Counted from the stretch's first letter, positions 46,174 to 55,882 are shown. The stretch: 64,000 bases of DNA from Thiodiazotropha sp040506775 (GCA_040506775.1 JBEVWC010000012.1:62001-126000), one strand, 5' to 3'. Numbers and translations are program-made. The notes: generated by a model not told the origin, from the letters alone.

Positions 46174-46557
46174 GTGAATCCCGAAAAGGTACTGTTTGGT
46201 TTTTTCATCGTACTGGCGTTGACGCTCAATTTCGGCTTCTTCGTCGGCGAACTGGATAACCCGGAGCATCACCACGAGTACGAACTGTTCGCGGTGATCG
46301 TGGTGAACCTGATCGCCACGGTACTCAAGTTCGGTGATCGCACCCAGATGGGCGCGGTGCTGCTCGCCACCAGTCTGGTCGCCCTGTTGCAGCTGTTTGC
46401 CGCTGCCATGGTCTGGGGAGTGGCGGCGCATGTCACGGAGACCGGCCTGACTCCCGGTGCCATGGCCAGTATCGTCTCTTTGTCGGGGGGCGCCATGCTG
46501 GCCAACGTGATCTCCGTGATCCTGCTGATCATCGAGACCGTGATGCTGCGGCGTTGA
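46174..46557 (+). CDS. DUF6394 family membrane protein
   Basis: A 127-residue integral membrane protein with four hydrophobic segments (VLFGFFIVLALTLNFGFFVG; LFAVIVVNLIATVL; AVLLATSLVALLQLFAAAMV; AMLANVISVILLIIETVML) and a His-rich loop NPEHHHEYE. The GTG start follows GAGGAGGAG. It resembles DUF6394 proteins, which occur beside TrkA-N ion channels. Here the K+ channel gene follows after 54 bp, so it may be a channel accessory. Function is unknown. Confidence 0.75.
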   Translation: MNPEKVLFGFFIVLALTLNFGFFVGELDNPEHHHEYELFAVIVVNLIATVLKFGDRTQMGAVLLATSLVALLQLFAAAMVWGVAAHVTETGLTPGAMASIVSLSGGAMLANVISVILLIIETVMLRR

Positions 46558-46611
46558 AGTGCGCTCCGGAATGAGCAGGCATGACCCCCCGCGCGCATCG
46601 GCAGGGTTCCG

Positions 46612-48315
46612 GTGAATAACATCATTTTTCTCATCTTCCGGCGCATGCGGGCACCCCTGCTGACGCTGATTCTGACCTATTCCATCGCCATGCTCGGCCT
46701 GGTCCTGATACCGGGCAAGGATCCCGACGGGAATGTGTGGCACATGGATTTTCTGCACGCGTTCTATTTCGTCAGCTACATGTCCAGCACCATAGGGTTC
46801 GGGGAGTTGCCTTATCCGTTTACCCCTGGACAGCGGTTGTGGGTGAGTTTTTCGATCTTCTTCACCGTCGTGGTGTGGCTCTACTCCATCGGTACGGTAC
46901 TCGCCCTGCTCAAGGACGAGACCTTTCAAAGAGCTTTAACAGAGCGAAGATTCGCGAGAAAAATCAGTAAAATGAGAGACTCTTTTTACCTGATTTGCGG
47001 ATATGGTCAGACCGGTGAAGCACTGGTCAAATCCCTTACGGACCGAAACCAGCACGCAGTGGTGATCGACATCCTGCAGGATCGGGTGAACCTGTTGCAG
47101 CTGGAAAATCTGCGTGAGTATGTCCCCGGTCTGTGCGGCGATGCCCGTTACCCGGACCATCTGCTGGAGGCGGGACTCAAACATCCCATGTGTCAGGGTG
47201 TGGTGGCCTTGACCGATTCCAACGAAGCCAATCTGAAGGTGGCGATCACCTCAAAGCTGCTGCATCCGGACATCCGGGTGATCTGCCGTGCGGATTCCCA
47301 TGACATCGAAGACAACATGGCGTCCTTCGGCACCGATTACATCATCGATCCTTTCGATGCCTTCGCCCTGTATCTAGCCACGGCGATTCAGGCGCCCTGC
47401 ATCAGCCTGCTCCAGGATTGGCTCTCACTGGGTAAGCGGGCGATGCTGAACGAACCCGTCTATCCTCCGAATAAGGGTCTGTGGGTGATCTGCGGTTTTG
47501 GCCGGTTCGGTAAGGCGGTTTACGACAAACTGGTCAAGGAGAATCTCGATGTGGTGGTGATCGAGGCCAACCCGAGCCAGACCGGCATGCCCCATACGCC
47601 CCTGGTGATTGGTCAGGGTACGGAAGCGAAAACCCTGTTGGAGGCGAATATCGAGCGGGCGGTGGGGCTGGTGGCCGGTACGGACAATGATGCGAACAAT
47701 CTCTCGATCATCATGACTGCGCGTGAATTGAACCCGGATCTGTTCATCATCCTGCGGCAGAACAATAAGTACAATGATGCGGTGATCGAAGCGGTCGGGG
47801 CGGACATGGTGATGCTGCCGAGCGAGATCATCGCCAACCGCATCCGGGTGCTGCTGGGTTCCCCGCTGCAGCATCAGTTCGTCAAGCTGGTCATGCATCA
47901 GGAAGAGAGCTGGGCCTGTGAATTGATCAGCCGTATCTCGGCTCTGGTCAGTCAGCATGCGCCGGAGGTGTGGGAGGTTTCATTCACCGAAGCCGAGACC
48001 CACGCGGTGTGCCGGCATGTGAAAGAGGGACACAGTCTGCCCTTGTGGGCGCTGACCATGGATCCACGGGATCGGGAGAAGTCGTTGCCCTGTATCCCGC
48101 TGATGCTGCTGCGCCACCACGATTATTCACTGTTGCCCGATGCCAAGACCAAGATACAGCGGGATGACCGGTTGCTGTTCTGCGGATCTGTTTCGGCCCG
48201 CTACCGGATGGAGTGGACCCTGCAAAACGAAAACGCGCTAAGCTATATTCTTACGGGTGAGACGGGGCCGCAGGGCTGGATCTGGCGCCGGTTAAGAAAA
48301 AGAGAGGTGACATGA
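46612..48315 (+). CDS. Two-TM potassium channel with two TrkA-N/RCK modules
   Basis: A 567-residue K+ channel. TM1 (LTLILTYSIAMLGLVLI), a pore loop with selectivity filter STIGFGE, and TM2 (FSIFFTVVVWLYSIGTVLA) fill residues 10-105. Two Rossmann-type TrkA-N domains follow, starting YLICGYGQTGEALV (about 125) and WVICGFGRFGKAVY (about 290), and a TrkA-C-like tail. The GTG start has an AGGG site 5 bp upstream. Such channels gate K+ flow in response to nucleotides. The stop overlaps the next start by 4 bp. Confidence 0.9.
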   Translation: MNNIIFLIFRRMRAPLLTLILTYSIAMLGLVLIPGKDPDGNVWHMDFLHAFYFVSYMSSTIGFGELPYPFTPGQRLWVSFSIFFTVVVWLYSIGTVLALLKDETFQRALTERRFARKISKMRDSFYLICGYGQTGEALVKSLTDRNQHAVVIDILQDRVNLLQLENLREYVPGLCGDARYPDHLLEAGLKHPMCQGVVALTDSNEANLKVAITSKLLHPDIRVICRADSHDIEDNMASFGTDYIIDPFDAFALYLATAIQAPCISLLQDWLSLGKRAMLNEPVYPPNKGLWVICGFGRFGKAVYDKLVKENLDVVVIEANPSQTGMPHTPLVIGQGTEAKTLLEANIERAVGLVAGTDNDANNLSIIMTARELNPDLFIILRQNNKYNDAVIEAVGADMVMLPSEIIANRIRVLLGSPLQHQFVKLVMHQEESWACELISRISALVSQHAPEVWEVSFTEAETHAVCRHVKEGHSLPLWALTMDPRDREKSLPCIPLMLLRHHDYSLLPDAKTKIQRDDRLLFCGSVSARYRMEWTLQNENALSYILTGETGPQGWIWRRLRKREVT

Positions 48316-48869
48316 GACCACTGCTGGATAAATTACACCGCGATCACATCAACCTGAGCCGCCTGCTCGATCTGATGTCTGCGGAACTCGATGCCCTGTC
48401 CGCAGGGCACGAATCGGACTTCGATCTGAAGATCGAAATGCTCGACTACGTGGAACACTATGCGGAACAGGTGCATCACCCGACCGAGGACCAGATCAAC
48501 AAGGTCGCGTTTCGCAAGAAATCGATGCGTGACCACAAACCTCTGTACGAGCGGGTGAGTCGGGAGCACGGGGTGCTGCTCGGCATGGCGAACCGGTTCC
48601 GCACCACCCTGGAAGGGGCCATGCAGGGTGAAGTATTGCTGCGGGATGAGGTGGAAACCCAGGGGCGTGAGTTCGTCGCGTTGCAGCGACAACATATCGA
48701 TCTGGAAGAGCAGGAACTGTTCCCCCTGATCAATGAGGTGCTGACCGACAAGGATTGGGCCAAGCTCGAGGATGAGATCACCGTTGCCGAGGATCCGGTG
48801 TTCCAGCGTCAGGATTACAACCGGTTCCGCAGCCTGATCGACTACCTCAAGGCCCACGAAGACGATTGA
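48312..48869 (+). CDS. Hemerythrin-like domain protein
   Basis: A 185-residue four-helix hemerythrin/HHE protein. Candidate di-iron ligands are in KLHRDHINLSRLLDLM (His), EHYAEQVHHPTEDQ (His, Glu), REHGVLLGM (His) and QRQHIDLEEQELFPLI (HxxxE). It may bind O2 or NO, or sense oxidants. It overlaps the K+ channel stop (ATGA), so the DUF6394 / channel / hemerythrin genes form one operon, which suggests that K+ flux responds to a redox or gas signal. That link is inference. Confidence 0.88.
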   Translation: MRPLLDKLHRDHINLSRLLDLMSAELDALSAGHESDFDLKIEMLDYVEHYAEQVHHPTEDQINKVAFRKKSMRDHKPLYERVSREHGVLLGMANRFRTTLEGAMQGEVLLRDEVETQGREFVALQRQHIDLEEQELFPLINEVLTDKDWAKLEDEITVAEDPVFQRQDYNRFRSLIDYLKAHEDD

Positions 48870-49022
48870 CAGCCCACCGGGCGGGTGACGACCCTCCACC
48901 TTGGAAGGGCATCCCAGGGCGGAGTGGCACTTTTTCCGGCGCAACCCGGAGGGCTGGGACTGCTTTTGACTCCAAAGGCGTCATCCTTCATTGGTGCAGC
49001 CAAACCACTCCGGGACGCTACA

Positions 49023-49886
49023 CTAGTGAAGCAGGTTGAAGAGTCGTTTGCGGTACTGCTTGACCAGATCGCCCTGACCGCCGAGCAGTTCGAATATTTT
49101 CAGGATCTCCCTCTGCGCCAGATTGTCGCCGTAGCCCCGGTCTTTCTGCATCAGGGTCATCAGCAGGTCCAGGGCCCCCTGATAATCGTTCTGCATGATC
49201 CGGTGGGCGGAGAGCTGATGCAATGCCTCGCTGTCAGAAGGGTTTTCCTCAAGGCGCTTTTCCAGAGCCTCCACCGGTGGACTGTCCGAGGTGGCGCGAT
49301 CGAATTGCAGGCGCGCTAGGAGTGAGACCACTTCCGGTTTTTCCCGTTCCTCCTGAGGCATTGACTGGAGTATGTTTTCCGCCTCATCGAATTTCCCCAG
49401 GGTTGCCAGATACCGGGCATAGGAGAGTCTCATCCTGGGATTTTCCGGGTCCATGTCGCTGGCCTGTTTCAGCAGTGCTCCGGCCTCTGTGGTGTTTCCC
49501 TGAAGCAGTAGAGCCTCCGCCTGGGCGAGCAGTGCGTCCGATTCCCGGGGGATGTGCTTATCCAGTAGTTTTCGGATCTCACCCTCGGACAAGGCACCCA
49601 TGAACTCGTCAACCACATGGCCCTGGTAGAAAATTTTCACCGTGGGAATGCTGCGAATCTGGAAATGCGCGGCCAGGGGCTGCTGTTCTTCGGTGTTTAC
49701 CTTCGCCAGCAGAAACTGGCCCCGATAGTCGTCCGCCAGTTTTGCCAGAATCGGCATCAGCAGTTTGCAGGGTTGGCACCACTCCGCCCAGAAGTCGACC
49801 ACCACCGGACGCTCCAGGGAGGCAGCCAGGACCTGTTGCTGAAAATTCTCCGCCGTTGCATCGAAGATGTAAGGTGAATCCGCCAT
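49023..49886 (-). CDS. cnoX: Thioredoxin-TPR chaperedoxin (CnoX/YbbN)
   Basis: A 287-residue protein: thioredoxin domain (about 8-110) with VVDFWAEWCQPCKLLMPIL, cis-Pro in IRSIPTVKIF, then TPR-like repeats (about 115-287). CnoX acts as a holdase that protects substrates from oxidation and hands them to GroEL/DnaK. The WCQPC active site keeps both cysteines, unlike E. coli CnoX (SQHC), so a redox-active form like that of Caulobacter is likely. It is convergent with the hemerythrin gene and divergent from trxC. Confidence 0.93.
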   Translation of the reverse strand: MADSPYIFDATAENFQQQVLAASLERPVVVDFWAEWCQPCKLLMPILAKLADDYRGQFLLAKVNTEEQQPLAAHFQIRSIPTVKIFYQGHVVDEFMGALSEGEIRKLLDKHIPRESDALLAQAEALLLQGNTTEAGALLKQASDMDPENPRMRLSYARYLATLGKFDEAENILQSMPQEEREKPEVVSLLARLQFDRATSDSPPVEALEKRLEENPSDSEALHQLSAHRIMQNDYQGALDLLMTLMQKDRGYGDNLAQREILKIFELLGGQGDLVKQYRKRLFNLLH

Positions 49887-50068
49887 ATTCCGCTCCTCTC
49901 ACAAAAAAACCGCGGCATGATGATTTGAAAAGGCGAACATTATACTGAATGCCGGGAAAAGTGTGCCTTGAAAAGCGCGATCTTCCGCCCCATTTGTAGG
50001 GGTAAGGCCTCAATCGGTTCTGCAAACTGGGCCTGTTAGGCATGTTGAAAGTTGTTGGAAGTAATCCC

Positions 50069-50509
50069 ATGAGCGAATCCATTCATGTTGTCTGTCCCCA
50101 TTGCGATGGTATCAATCGCCTGCCGGCCGATCGTCCCGGTACGGCCGCCCAGTGTGGCAAGTGCCATCAGCCCCTGTTCACCCGTCACCCGCTGGCCCTC
50201 GATCAGGCCCGTTTCGCTCGCCACGCACAGAAAAGCGATCTGCCCCTGTTGATTGATTTCTGGGCTCCCTGGTGCGGCCCCTGCCGGATGATGGCGCCGG
50301 CATTCGAACAGGCCGCTGCAGAGCTGGAACCCCAGTTCCGCCTGGTCAAGGTGAACACCGAAGAGGCACAACAGCTGGCCGCCCAATTCGGCATTCGCAG
50401 CATACCCACCCTGATGATCATGCATCACGGCCGGGAAGTGGCCCGTCAGGCGGGGGCCATGGACAAAGGAATGATCGTGCAGTGGGCGCGCCAGCATGGG
50501 TCACGCTGA
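50069..50509 (+). CDS. trxC: Thioredoxin 2 (TrxC)
   Basis: A 146-residue thioredoxin with the N-terminal zinc-binding extension specific to TrxC (VVCPHCDGINRLP and QCGKCHQPLF) and the active site FWAPWCGPCRMM; cis-Pro is in IRSIPTLMIM. The start at 50069 (MSESIHVVCPHC) follows GGAAG. A longer frame from 50042 is not needed. It reduces disulfides under oxidative stress. Confidence 0.95.
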   Translation: MSESIHVVCPHCDGINRLPADRPGTAAQCGKCHQPLFTRHPLALDQARFARHAQKSDLPLLIDFWAPWCGPCRMMAPAFEQAAAELEPQFRLVKVNTEEAQQLAAQFGIRSIPTLMIMHHGREVARQAGAMDKGMIVQWARQHGSR

Positions 50510-50749
50510 TCGGATCGGACCCCGGGAGTCCTCCCGCATCCTGCAGAGGTTTGGATCGCACTCCCGAAACAGGCCTGAAGTGAGTGTTGATTTGGGCCGT
50601 CCGATGGACAGTCCCCACATCGGACAGTACAATTCACTACACCATCAGGTCGGGAAGATTTAACACGCAAATCGTACCGAAACCCTGTTCCAATTCCGGG
50701 GCGGGCACGTTGTGCCTGCCCCTTTTTGCACGCCTGAACGGAGAGAGTT
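50510..50749 (+). promoter_or_regulatory. carA leader region with candidate attenuator
   Basis: Contains a hairpin GTCCGATG / CATCGGAC (about 50599-50626), a 19-codon frame (50604-50663, MDSPHIGQYNSLHHQ...) without a strong SD, and the terminator at 50698-50727, only 23 bp before the carA start codon. The carA leader is known to attenuate transcription in Pseudomonas aeruginosa, whose car operon also ends in greA. The terminator could instead belong to trxC. Confidence 0.4.
50698..50727 (+). terminator. Strong terminator just upstream of carA
   Basis: GGGGCGGGCAC GTT GTGCCTGCCCC followed by TTTTT. It would terminate trxC transcripts or act as a carAB attenuator. Confidence 0.85.
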
Positions 50750-51886
50750 TTGAGAAAACCTGCAGTTCTGGTCCTTGAGGATGGCAGTCAGTTTCAGGGC
50801 GAATCCATCGGGGCAGAGGGATTCACTGTCGGTGAGGTGGTTTTCAATACCGCCATGACCGGCTATCAGGAAATCCTCACCGATCCCTCCTACTGCCAGC
50901 AGATCGTTACCCTGACCTATCCGCATATCGGCAACACGGGTGTCAATACGGAAGACGAGGAGTCGGGTCAGGTCCACGCCGCCGGTCTGGTGATCCGGGA
51001 TCTGCCCATGATTCACAGCAACTGGCGTTCCCAGGAGTCCCTCGAGGATTACCTGGTGCGTCACGGAATCGTGGCGATCGCGGGTATCGATACCCGTCGT
51101 CTGACCCGGATCCTGCGGGAGAAGGGTGCGCAAAGCGGCTGTATCGTCGCGGCTGATAGCCCGGATACTGCAGACGCCCTGGCGCGTGCCAAGGCTTTTC
51201 CCGGTCTCAAGGGTATGGATCTTGCGCAGCAGGTCACCACAACCGCCACCTACGAGTGGAGTCAGGGCACCTGGGCTTTGGAATCCGGTTTACCCGAGAA
51301 CCGGAATGCTGATTCACTGCCTTACCATGTGGTGGCCTACGATTACGGGGTCAAGCGCAACATCCTGCGCATGCTCACCGACCGGGGTTGCCGGATCACC
51401 GTGGTGCCGGCTCAAACCCCCGCGGACCAGGTACTGGCAATGCAACCCGACGGAGTGTTCCTGTCCAATGGCCCGGGCGATCCCGAACCCTGCGATTATG
51501 CCATCGAGGCGATCGCCGCAATCGTTGATACGGGACTGCCGGTATTCGGTATCTGTCTCGGACACCAGTTGCTGGCCCTCGCGTCCGGGGCCAAGACCGT
51601 GAAAATGAAGTTCGGTCATCACGGGGCAAACCACCCGGTACAGGACCTGCAGAAGAAAACCGTCATGATCACCAGTCAGAATCATGGTTTCGCCGTGGAT
51701 GAAAAGAGCCTGCCCGATTGCCTGACCCCCATCCACCGCTCCCTGTTCGACGGTACCCTGCAGGGCATACACCGCACGGACAAGCCCGCGTTCAGTTTTC
51801 AGGGGCATCCAGAAGCCAGTCCCGGTCCCCACGATGTGGCTCCGGTGTTCGATCATTTCATCGACCTGATGAAAGCCAGCAGCTAA
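50750..51886 (+). CDS. carA: Carbamoyl-phosphate synthase small subunit
   Basis: The 378-residue glutaminase subunit supplying NH3 to CarB for carbamoyl phosphate, the shared precursor of pyrimidines and arginine. The N-terminal CPSase_sm_chain domain (FNTAMTGYQEILTDPSY) is followed by class I glutamine amidotransferase with VFGICLGHQLLALA (nucleophilic Cys) and FQGHPEASPGPHD (His, Glu). It starts with TTG (TTGAGAAAACCTGCAG) after ACGGAGAG. carB follows after 33 bp. Confidence 0.98.
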   Translation: MRKPAVLVLEDGSQFQGESIGAEGFTVGEVVFNTAMTGYQEILTDPSYCQQIVTLTYPHIGNTGVNTEDEESGQVHAAGLVIRDLPMIHSNWRSQESLEDYLVRHGIVAIAGIDTRRLTRILREKGAQSGCIVAADSPDTADALARAKAFPGLKGMDLAQQVTTTATYEWSQGTWALESGLPENRNADSLPYHVVAYDYGVKRNILRMLTDRGCRITVVPAQTPADQVLAMQPDGVFLSNGPGDPEPCDYAIEAIAAIVDTGLPVFGICLGHQLLALASGAKTVKMKFGHHGANHPVQDLQKKTVMITSQNHGFAVDEKSLPDCLTPIHRSLFDGTLQGIHRTDKPAFSFQGHPEASPGPHDVAPVFDHFIDLMKASS

Positions 51887-51919
51887 CCGATCACAGTCTC
51901 AACAGCGACTCGATGTAAC

Positions 51920-54900
51920 ATGCCAAAACGTACAGATATCCAAAGCATCATGATCATAGGCGCCGGACCGATTGTCATCGGTCAGGCCTGTGAATTCGAC
52001 TATTCCGGGGCACAGGCATGTAAGGCGCTGCGAGAGGAGGGCTTTCGGGTCATCCTGGTGAACTCCAATCCCGCCACGATCATGACCGACCCGGACATGG
52101 CCGATGCCATCTATATCGAACCGATTACCTGGCGCACCCTGGAACGAATCATCGAGAGGGAACGGCCGGACGCCCTGCTGCCCACCATGGGTGGTCAGAC
52201 CGCGCTGAACTCCGCCCTCGATCTGGTGCGTGAAGGGGTATTGGAAAAATACGGCGTAGAGATGATCGGCGCCTCCCGGGAGGCGATCGACAAGGCGGAG
52301 GATCGCGATCTGTTTCGCAAGGCGATGCGCAAGATCGGCCTGGACATGCCCAGGTCCGCGGTTGCGCACAGCATGGAGGAGGCGATCCAGGTACAGGCTC
52401 AGATCGGCTATCCCACCATCATCCGGCCCTCTTTCACCATGGGTGGCAGTGGCGGCGGTATCGCCTACAACCCGGACGAGTTCGTGGAGATCTGCGAACG
52501 CGGCCTGGATCTCTCCCCGACCAGTGAATTGCTGATCGAAGAGTCGATCCTTGGCTGGAAAGAGTATGAGATGGAAGTGGTGCGGGACCGTAACGACAAC
52601 TGCATCATCATCTGCTCCATCGAGAACCTGGACCCCATGGGTGTGCACACCGGCGACTCGATCACCGTGGCCCCGGCCCAGACCCTGACCGATAAGGAAT
52701 ACCAGATCATGCGCGATGCCTCGCTGGCGGTATTGCGTGAGATCGGGGTTGAAACCGGTGGCTCGAACGTGCAGTTCGCGATCAATCCGGAAAACGGGCG
52801 CATGATCATCATTGAGATGAATCCCCGGGTGTCCCGCTCCTCGGCACTGGCCTCCAAGGCTACCGGTTTTCCGATTGCCAAGGTCGCGGCGAAACTGGCG
52901 GTGGGCTATACCCTGGATGAGCTGCAGAACGAGATTACCGGTGGCGCCACCCCTGCGTCTTTCGAACCCAGTATCGACTATGTGGTCACCAAGGTACCCC
53001 GTTTCGCGTTTGAAAAGTTTCCCCAGGCTGATGATCGTCTGACCACGCAGATGAAGTCGGTCGGCGAGGTAATGGCGATCGGCCGTACGTTTCAGGAGTC
53101 CCTGCAGAAGGCCCTGCGCGGGCTGGAAACCGGTATGTACGGGCTGGACGAGGTGCTGGATCTCAATGAAGAGAACGTCAAGGACACCCTGGTGCGGGAG
53201 ATACGCCTGCCGGGTCCCGAGCGCCTCTGGTACGTGGCGGAGTGTTTTCGTTTTGGCATGACCCTCGAAGAGATTCATGAGATCTGTGCCATCGATCCCT
53301 GGTTTCTGATACAGATCGAGGAACTGGTGAATCTGGAGCGCGAAATGTCCGGTCAGGGCCTGGAAGGTCTGGATGCGGCACGCCTGCGTTATCTGAAACG
53401 CAAGGGTTTCGCCGACCGGCGCATCGCCGAGCTTATGGACTGCAGCGAGGCGGAAATCCGTCGCCGCCGTCACGAAGCCGGTATCCGCCCGGTCTACAAG
53501 CGGGTCGACACCTGTGCCGCGGAATTCGCCACCAGCACCGCTTACATGTATTCCACCTACGAGGAGGAGTGCGAGGCCCAGCCGACCGGACGCAACAAGA
53601 TCATGGTCCTGGGCGGCGGTCCGAACCGCATCGGCCAGGGCATCGAGTTTGACTACTGCTGCGTGCATGCCGCCTTTGCCATGCGCGAGGATGGTTACGA
53701 AACCATCATGGTCAACTGCAATCCGGAAACCGTCTCCACCGACTACGATACCTCGGACCGACTCTACTTCGAGCCGCTGACCCTGGAAGATGTGCTTGAG
53801 GTGATTCACAAGGAACAGCCCACCGGTGTGATCGTCCAGTACGGGGGACAGACCCCCCTGAAACTGGCCAACGATCTGGAGGCGGCCGGGGCGCCGATCA
53901 TCGGCACCAGCCCCGACTCCATCGATCTGGCGGAAGACCGGGAGCGCTTTCAGCAGCTGGTCAACAAGCTCAATCTGAGACAGCCGCCCAACCGCACCGC
54001 CCGGGATCCCGAGAGTGCCGTCAAACTGGCGGACGAAATCGGTTACCCCCTGGTGGTGCGGCCCTCCTATGTGCTCGGCGGACGCGCCATGGAGATCGTC
54101 TACCATGAGAACGAACTACGCCGTTACATGCGTGAAGCGGTGAGTGTCTCCAATGATTCCCCGGTACTCCTGGACCGTTTTCTGGATGACGCCATCGAGG
54201 TGGACATCGATGCCATCTGCGACGGCAAGGACGTGCTCATCGGCGGCATCATGGAACATATCGAACAGGCAGGCGTGCACTCCGGTGACTCGGCCTGTTC
54301 GCTACCCCCGTATACCCTGTCGGCGGCGTTACAGGATCGTATGCGCGATCAGATGCGCAAGATGGCCCTGGAACTCAAGGTGGTGGGTTTGATGAACGCC
54401 CAGTTCGCCATCAAGGATGAGCAGATCTATCTGCTGGAGGTCAATCCCCGGGCATCCCGCACGGTACCCTTTGTCTCCAAGGCCACCGGATTGCAGCTGG
54501 CCAAGATTGCGGCCCGTTGCATGGCCGGAACCAGTCTGCAGGAGCAGGGCATTACCAAAGAGGTGATTCCTGAAAACTACTTCGTCAAGGAAGCGGTCTT
54601 TCCGTTCGTCAAATTCCCCGGTGTGGACACCGTGCTCGGTCCCGAGATGAAGTCGACCGGTGAGGTCATGGGTGTTGGCGTTACCTTCGGCGAGGCTTAC
54701 AACAAATCCATCATGGGCGCCGGTTACCAGTTGCCCAAAGGCGGCCGGGCGCTGCTCAGTGTGCGCAACGTGGATAAACGCCGTGCGGTGCAGGTGGCTC
54801 AGGATCTGGTGGAACTCGGTTTTACCCTCAGCGCCACCGGCGGCACCTGCCAGGCGCTGCGCGATGCCGGGTTGGCCTGCGAGCGGATCAACAAGGTGAT

Positions 54901-55135
54901 GGAAGGGCGCCCCCACATCGTCGATTCCATCAAGAACCGGCAGGTCAGCTTTATCATCAATACCACGGAAGGGGCGCAGGCCATTGCGGATTCCGCGGAG
55001 ATCCGTCGCACCGCCCTGCAATACAAGGTGGGCTACACCACCACGATTTCCGGTGCCGAGGCAACCTGCCTGGCTTTGAAACAGCTGGATGAATTGAAGG
55101 TCAACCGGTTACAGGATCTGCACGCATCCCGCTGA
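51920..55135 (+). CDS. carB: Carbamoyl-phosphate synthase large subunit
   Basis: A 1071-residue enzyme, as expected for CarB (about 1073). Two ATP-grasp halves are visible: GAGPIVIGQACEFDYSG and GGGPNRIGQGIEFDYCC at the start of each, with ATP-binding IRPSFTMGGSGGGIAYN and VRPSYVLGGRAMEIVY. The C-terminal MGS-like allosteric domain (about 940-1071: FTLSATGGTCQALRDAG, RPHIVDSIKNRQVSFIINTT) binds UMP, IMP and ornithine effectors in homologues. It is in the carA-carB-greA operon. Confidence 0.98.
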   Translation: MPKRTDIQSIMIIGAGPIVIGQACEFDYSGAQACKALREEGFRVILVNSNPATIMTDPDMADAIYIEPITWRTLERIIERERPDALLPTMGGQTALNSALDLVREGVLEKYGVEMIGASREAIDKAEDRDLFRKAMRKIGLDMPRSAVAHSMEEAIQVQAQIGYPTIIRPSFTMGGSGGGIAYNPDEFVEICERGLDLSPTSELLIEESILGWKEYEMEVVRDRNDNCIIICSIENLDPMGVHTGDSITVAPAQTLTDKEYQIMRDASLAVLREIGVETGGSNVQFAINPENGRMIIIEMNPRVSRSSALASKATGFPIAKVAAKLAVGYTLDELQNEITGGATPASFEPSIDYVVTKVPRFAFEKFPQADDRLTTQMKSVGEVMAIGRTFQESLQKALRGLETGMYGLDEVLDLNEENVKDTLVREIRLPGPERLWYVAECFRFGMTLEEIHEICAIDPWFLIQIEELVNLEREMSGQGLEGLDAARLRYLKRKGFADRRIAELMDCSEAEIRRRRHEAGIRPVYKRVDTCAAEFATSTAYMYSTYEEECEAQPTGRNKIMVLGGGPNRIGQGIEFDYCCVHAAFAMREDGYETIMVNCNPETVSTDYDTSDRLYFEPLTLEDVLEVIHKEQPTGVIVQYGGQTPLKLANDLEAAGAPIIGTSPDSIDLAEDRERFQQLVNKLNLRQPPNRTARDPESAVKLADEIGYPLVVRPSYVLGGRAMEIVYHENELRRYMREAVSVSNDSPVLLDRFLDDAIEVDIDAICDGKDVLIGGIMEHIEQAGVHSGDSACSLPPYTLSAALQDRMRDQMRKMALELKVVGLMNAQFAIKDEQIYLLEVNPRASRTVPFVSKATGLQLAKIAARCMAGTSLQEQGITKEVIPENYFVKEAVFPFVKFPGVDTVLGPEMKSTGEVMGVGVTFGEAYNKSIMGAGYQLPKGGRALLSVRNVDKRRAVQVAQDLVELGFTLSATGGTCQALRDAGLACERINKVMEGRPHIVDSIKNRQVSFIINTTEGAQAIADSAEIRRTALQYKVGYTTTISGAEATCLALKQLDELKVNRLQDLHASR

Positions 55136-55250
55136 TCGGGATGCGATACTGCGGATCATGGCATCAAACCGGAAGGACCCGTGCAATCACGGGTCCGGAG
55201 AAACCGTTTTGTCCGGGCCAAGCCGCCCGGTTTGAAAGAGGAATATTCCG

Positions 55251-55727
55251 ATGAACAAGGTACCGCTGACAGCCCGGGGTGCGGCCGCTCTGCAGGAAGA
55301 GTTGAAACAGCTCAAAAGTGTGGAACGACCCAAGGTCATCCAGGCGATCGCCGAGGCCAGAGAGCATGGCGATCTCAAGGAAAATGCCGAATATCATGCC
55401 GCCCGGGAACAACAGAGTTTCATCGAGGGGCGGATCAAGGATATCGAAGGCAAACTCTCCCATGCCCAGATCATCGATGTGACCCAATTGAATGCCGGCG
55501 GTAAGGTGGTGTTTGGCGCCACCGTGGTGGTTTTGGAACTCGACAATGACGAGGAATTCACCTACCAGATCGTGGGTGACGACGAAGCGGACATCAAGAA
55601 TGGCCTGATTTCGGTGAGTTCGCCCATCGCCCGCGCCCTGATCGGCAAACAGGAAGGTGATGATGTGTTCCTCAATACCCCGGGTGGTTCGAGAGAGTTC
55701 GAGATTCTGGAAGTCCGCTACGAATAG
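55251..55727 (+). CDS. greA: Transcription elongation factor GreA
   Basis: A 158-residue transcript cleavage factor. The coiled-coil tip is REHGDLKENAEYHAAREQQ and the C-terminal domain has YQIVGDDEADIKNGLISVSSP IARALIGK. AAGAGGA precedes the ATG. It is 115 bp after carB on the same strand, the same car-gre arrangement known from Pseudomonas. The greB paralogue is at 25995. Confidence 0.97.
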   Translation: MNKVPLTARGAAALQEELKQLKSVERPKVIQAIAEAREHGDLKENAEYHAAREQQSFIEGRIKDIEGKLSHAQIIDVTQLNAGGKVVFGATVVVLELDNDEEFTYQIVGDDEADIKNGLISVSSPIARALIGKQEGDDVFLNTPGGSREFEILEVRYE

Positions 55728-55770
55728 ACCGATCCGGGTTCCATCCAGGAAGCCAGGAAACTACGAAGCT

Positions 55771-55882
55771 CTCGTTCCCACGCTCTGCGTGGGAATGCAT
55801 ACCCAGGCCAGCAGGCGGTGCAGATTAAGGCTTGATTTGTCCCCGGGCCAGTGTCTGTGTTTCCACGCAGAGCGTGGGAACA
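55771..55882. repeat. GTTCCCACGC palindromic repeat units
   Basis: GTTCCCACGCTCTGCGTGGG (about 55773) and its inverted partner TTCCACGCAGAGCGTGGG (about 55860). Same family as 13441 and 31112. They lie between the convergent greA and yhbY genes. An AT-rich tract of AATTCACAATTCAGC type follows (55925-55955). Confidence 0.75.

Noticed and set aside
51899..54106. 735-codon open frame on the minus strand
   Set aside because: Antisense to carB, whose ATP-grasp motifs are intact; high GC at third positions keeps the opposite strand open.
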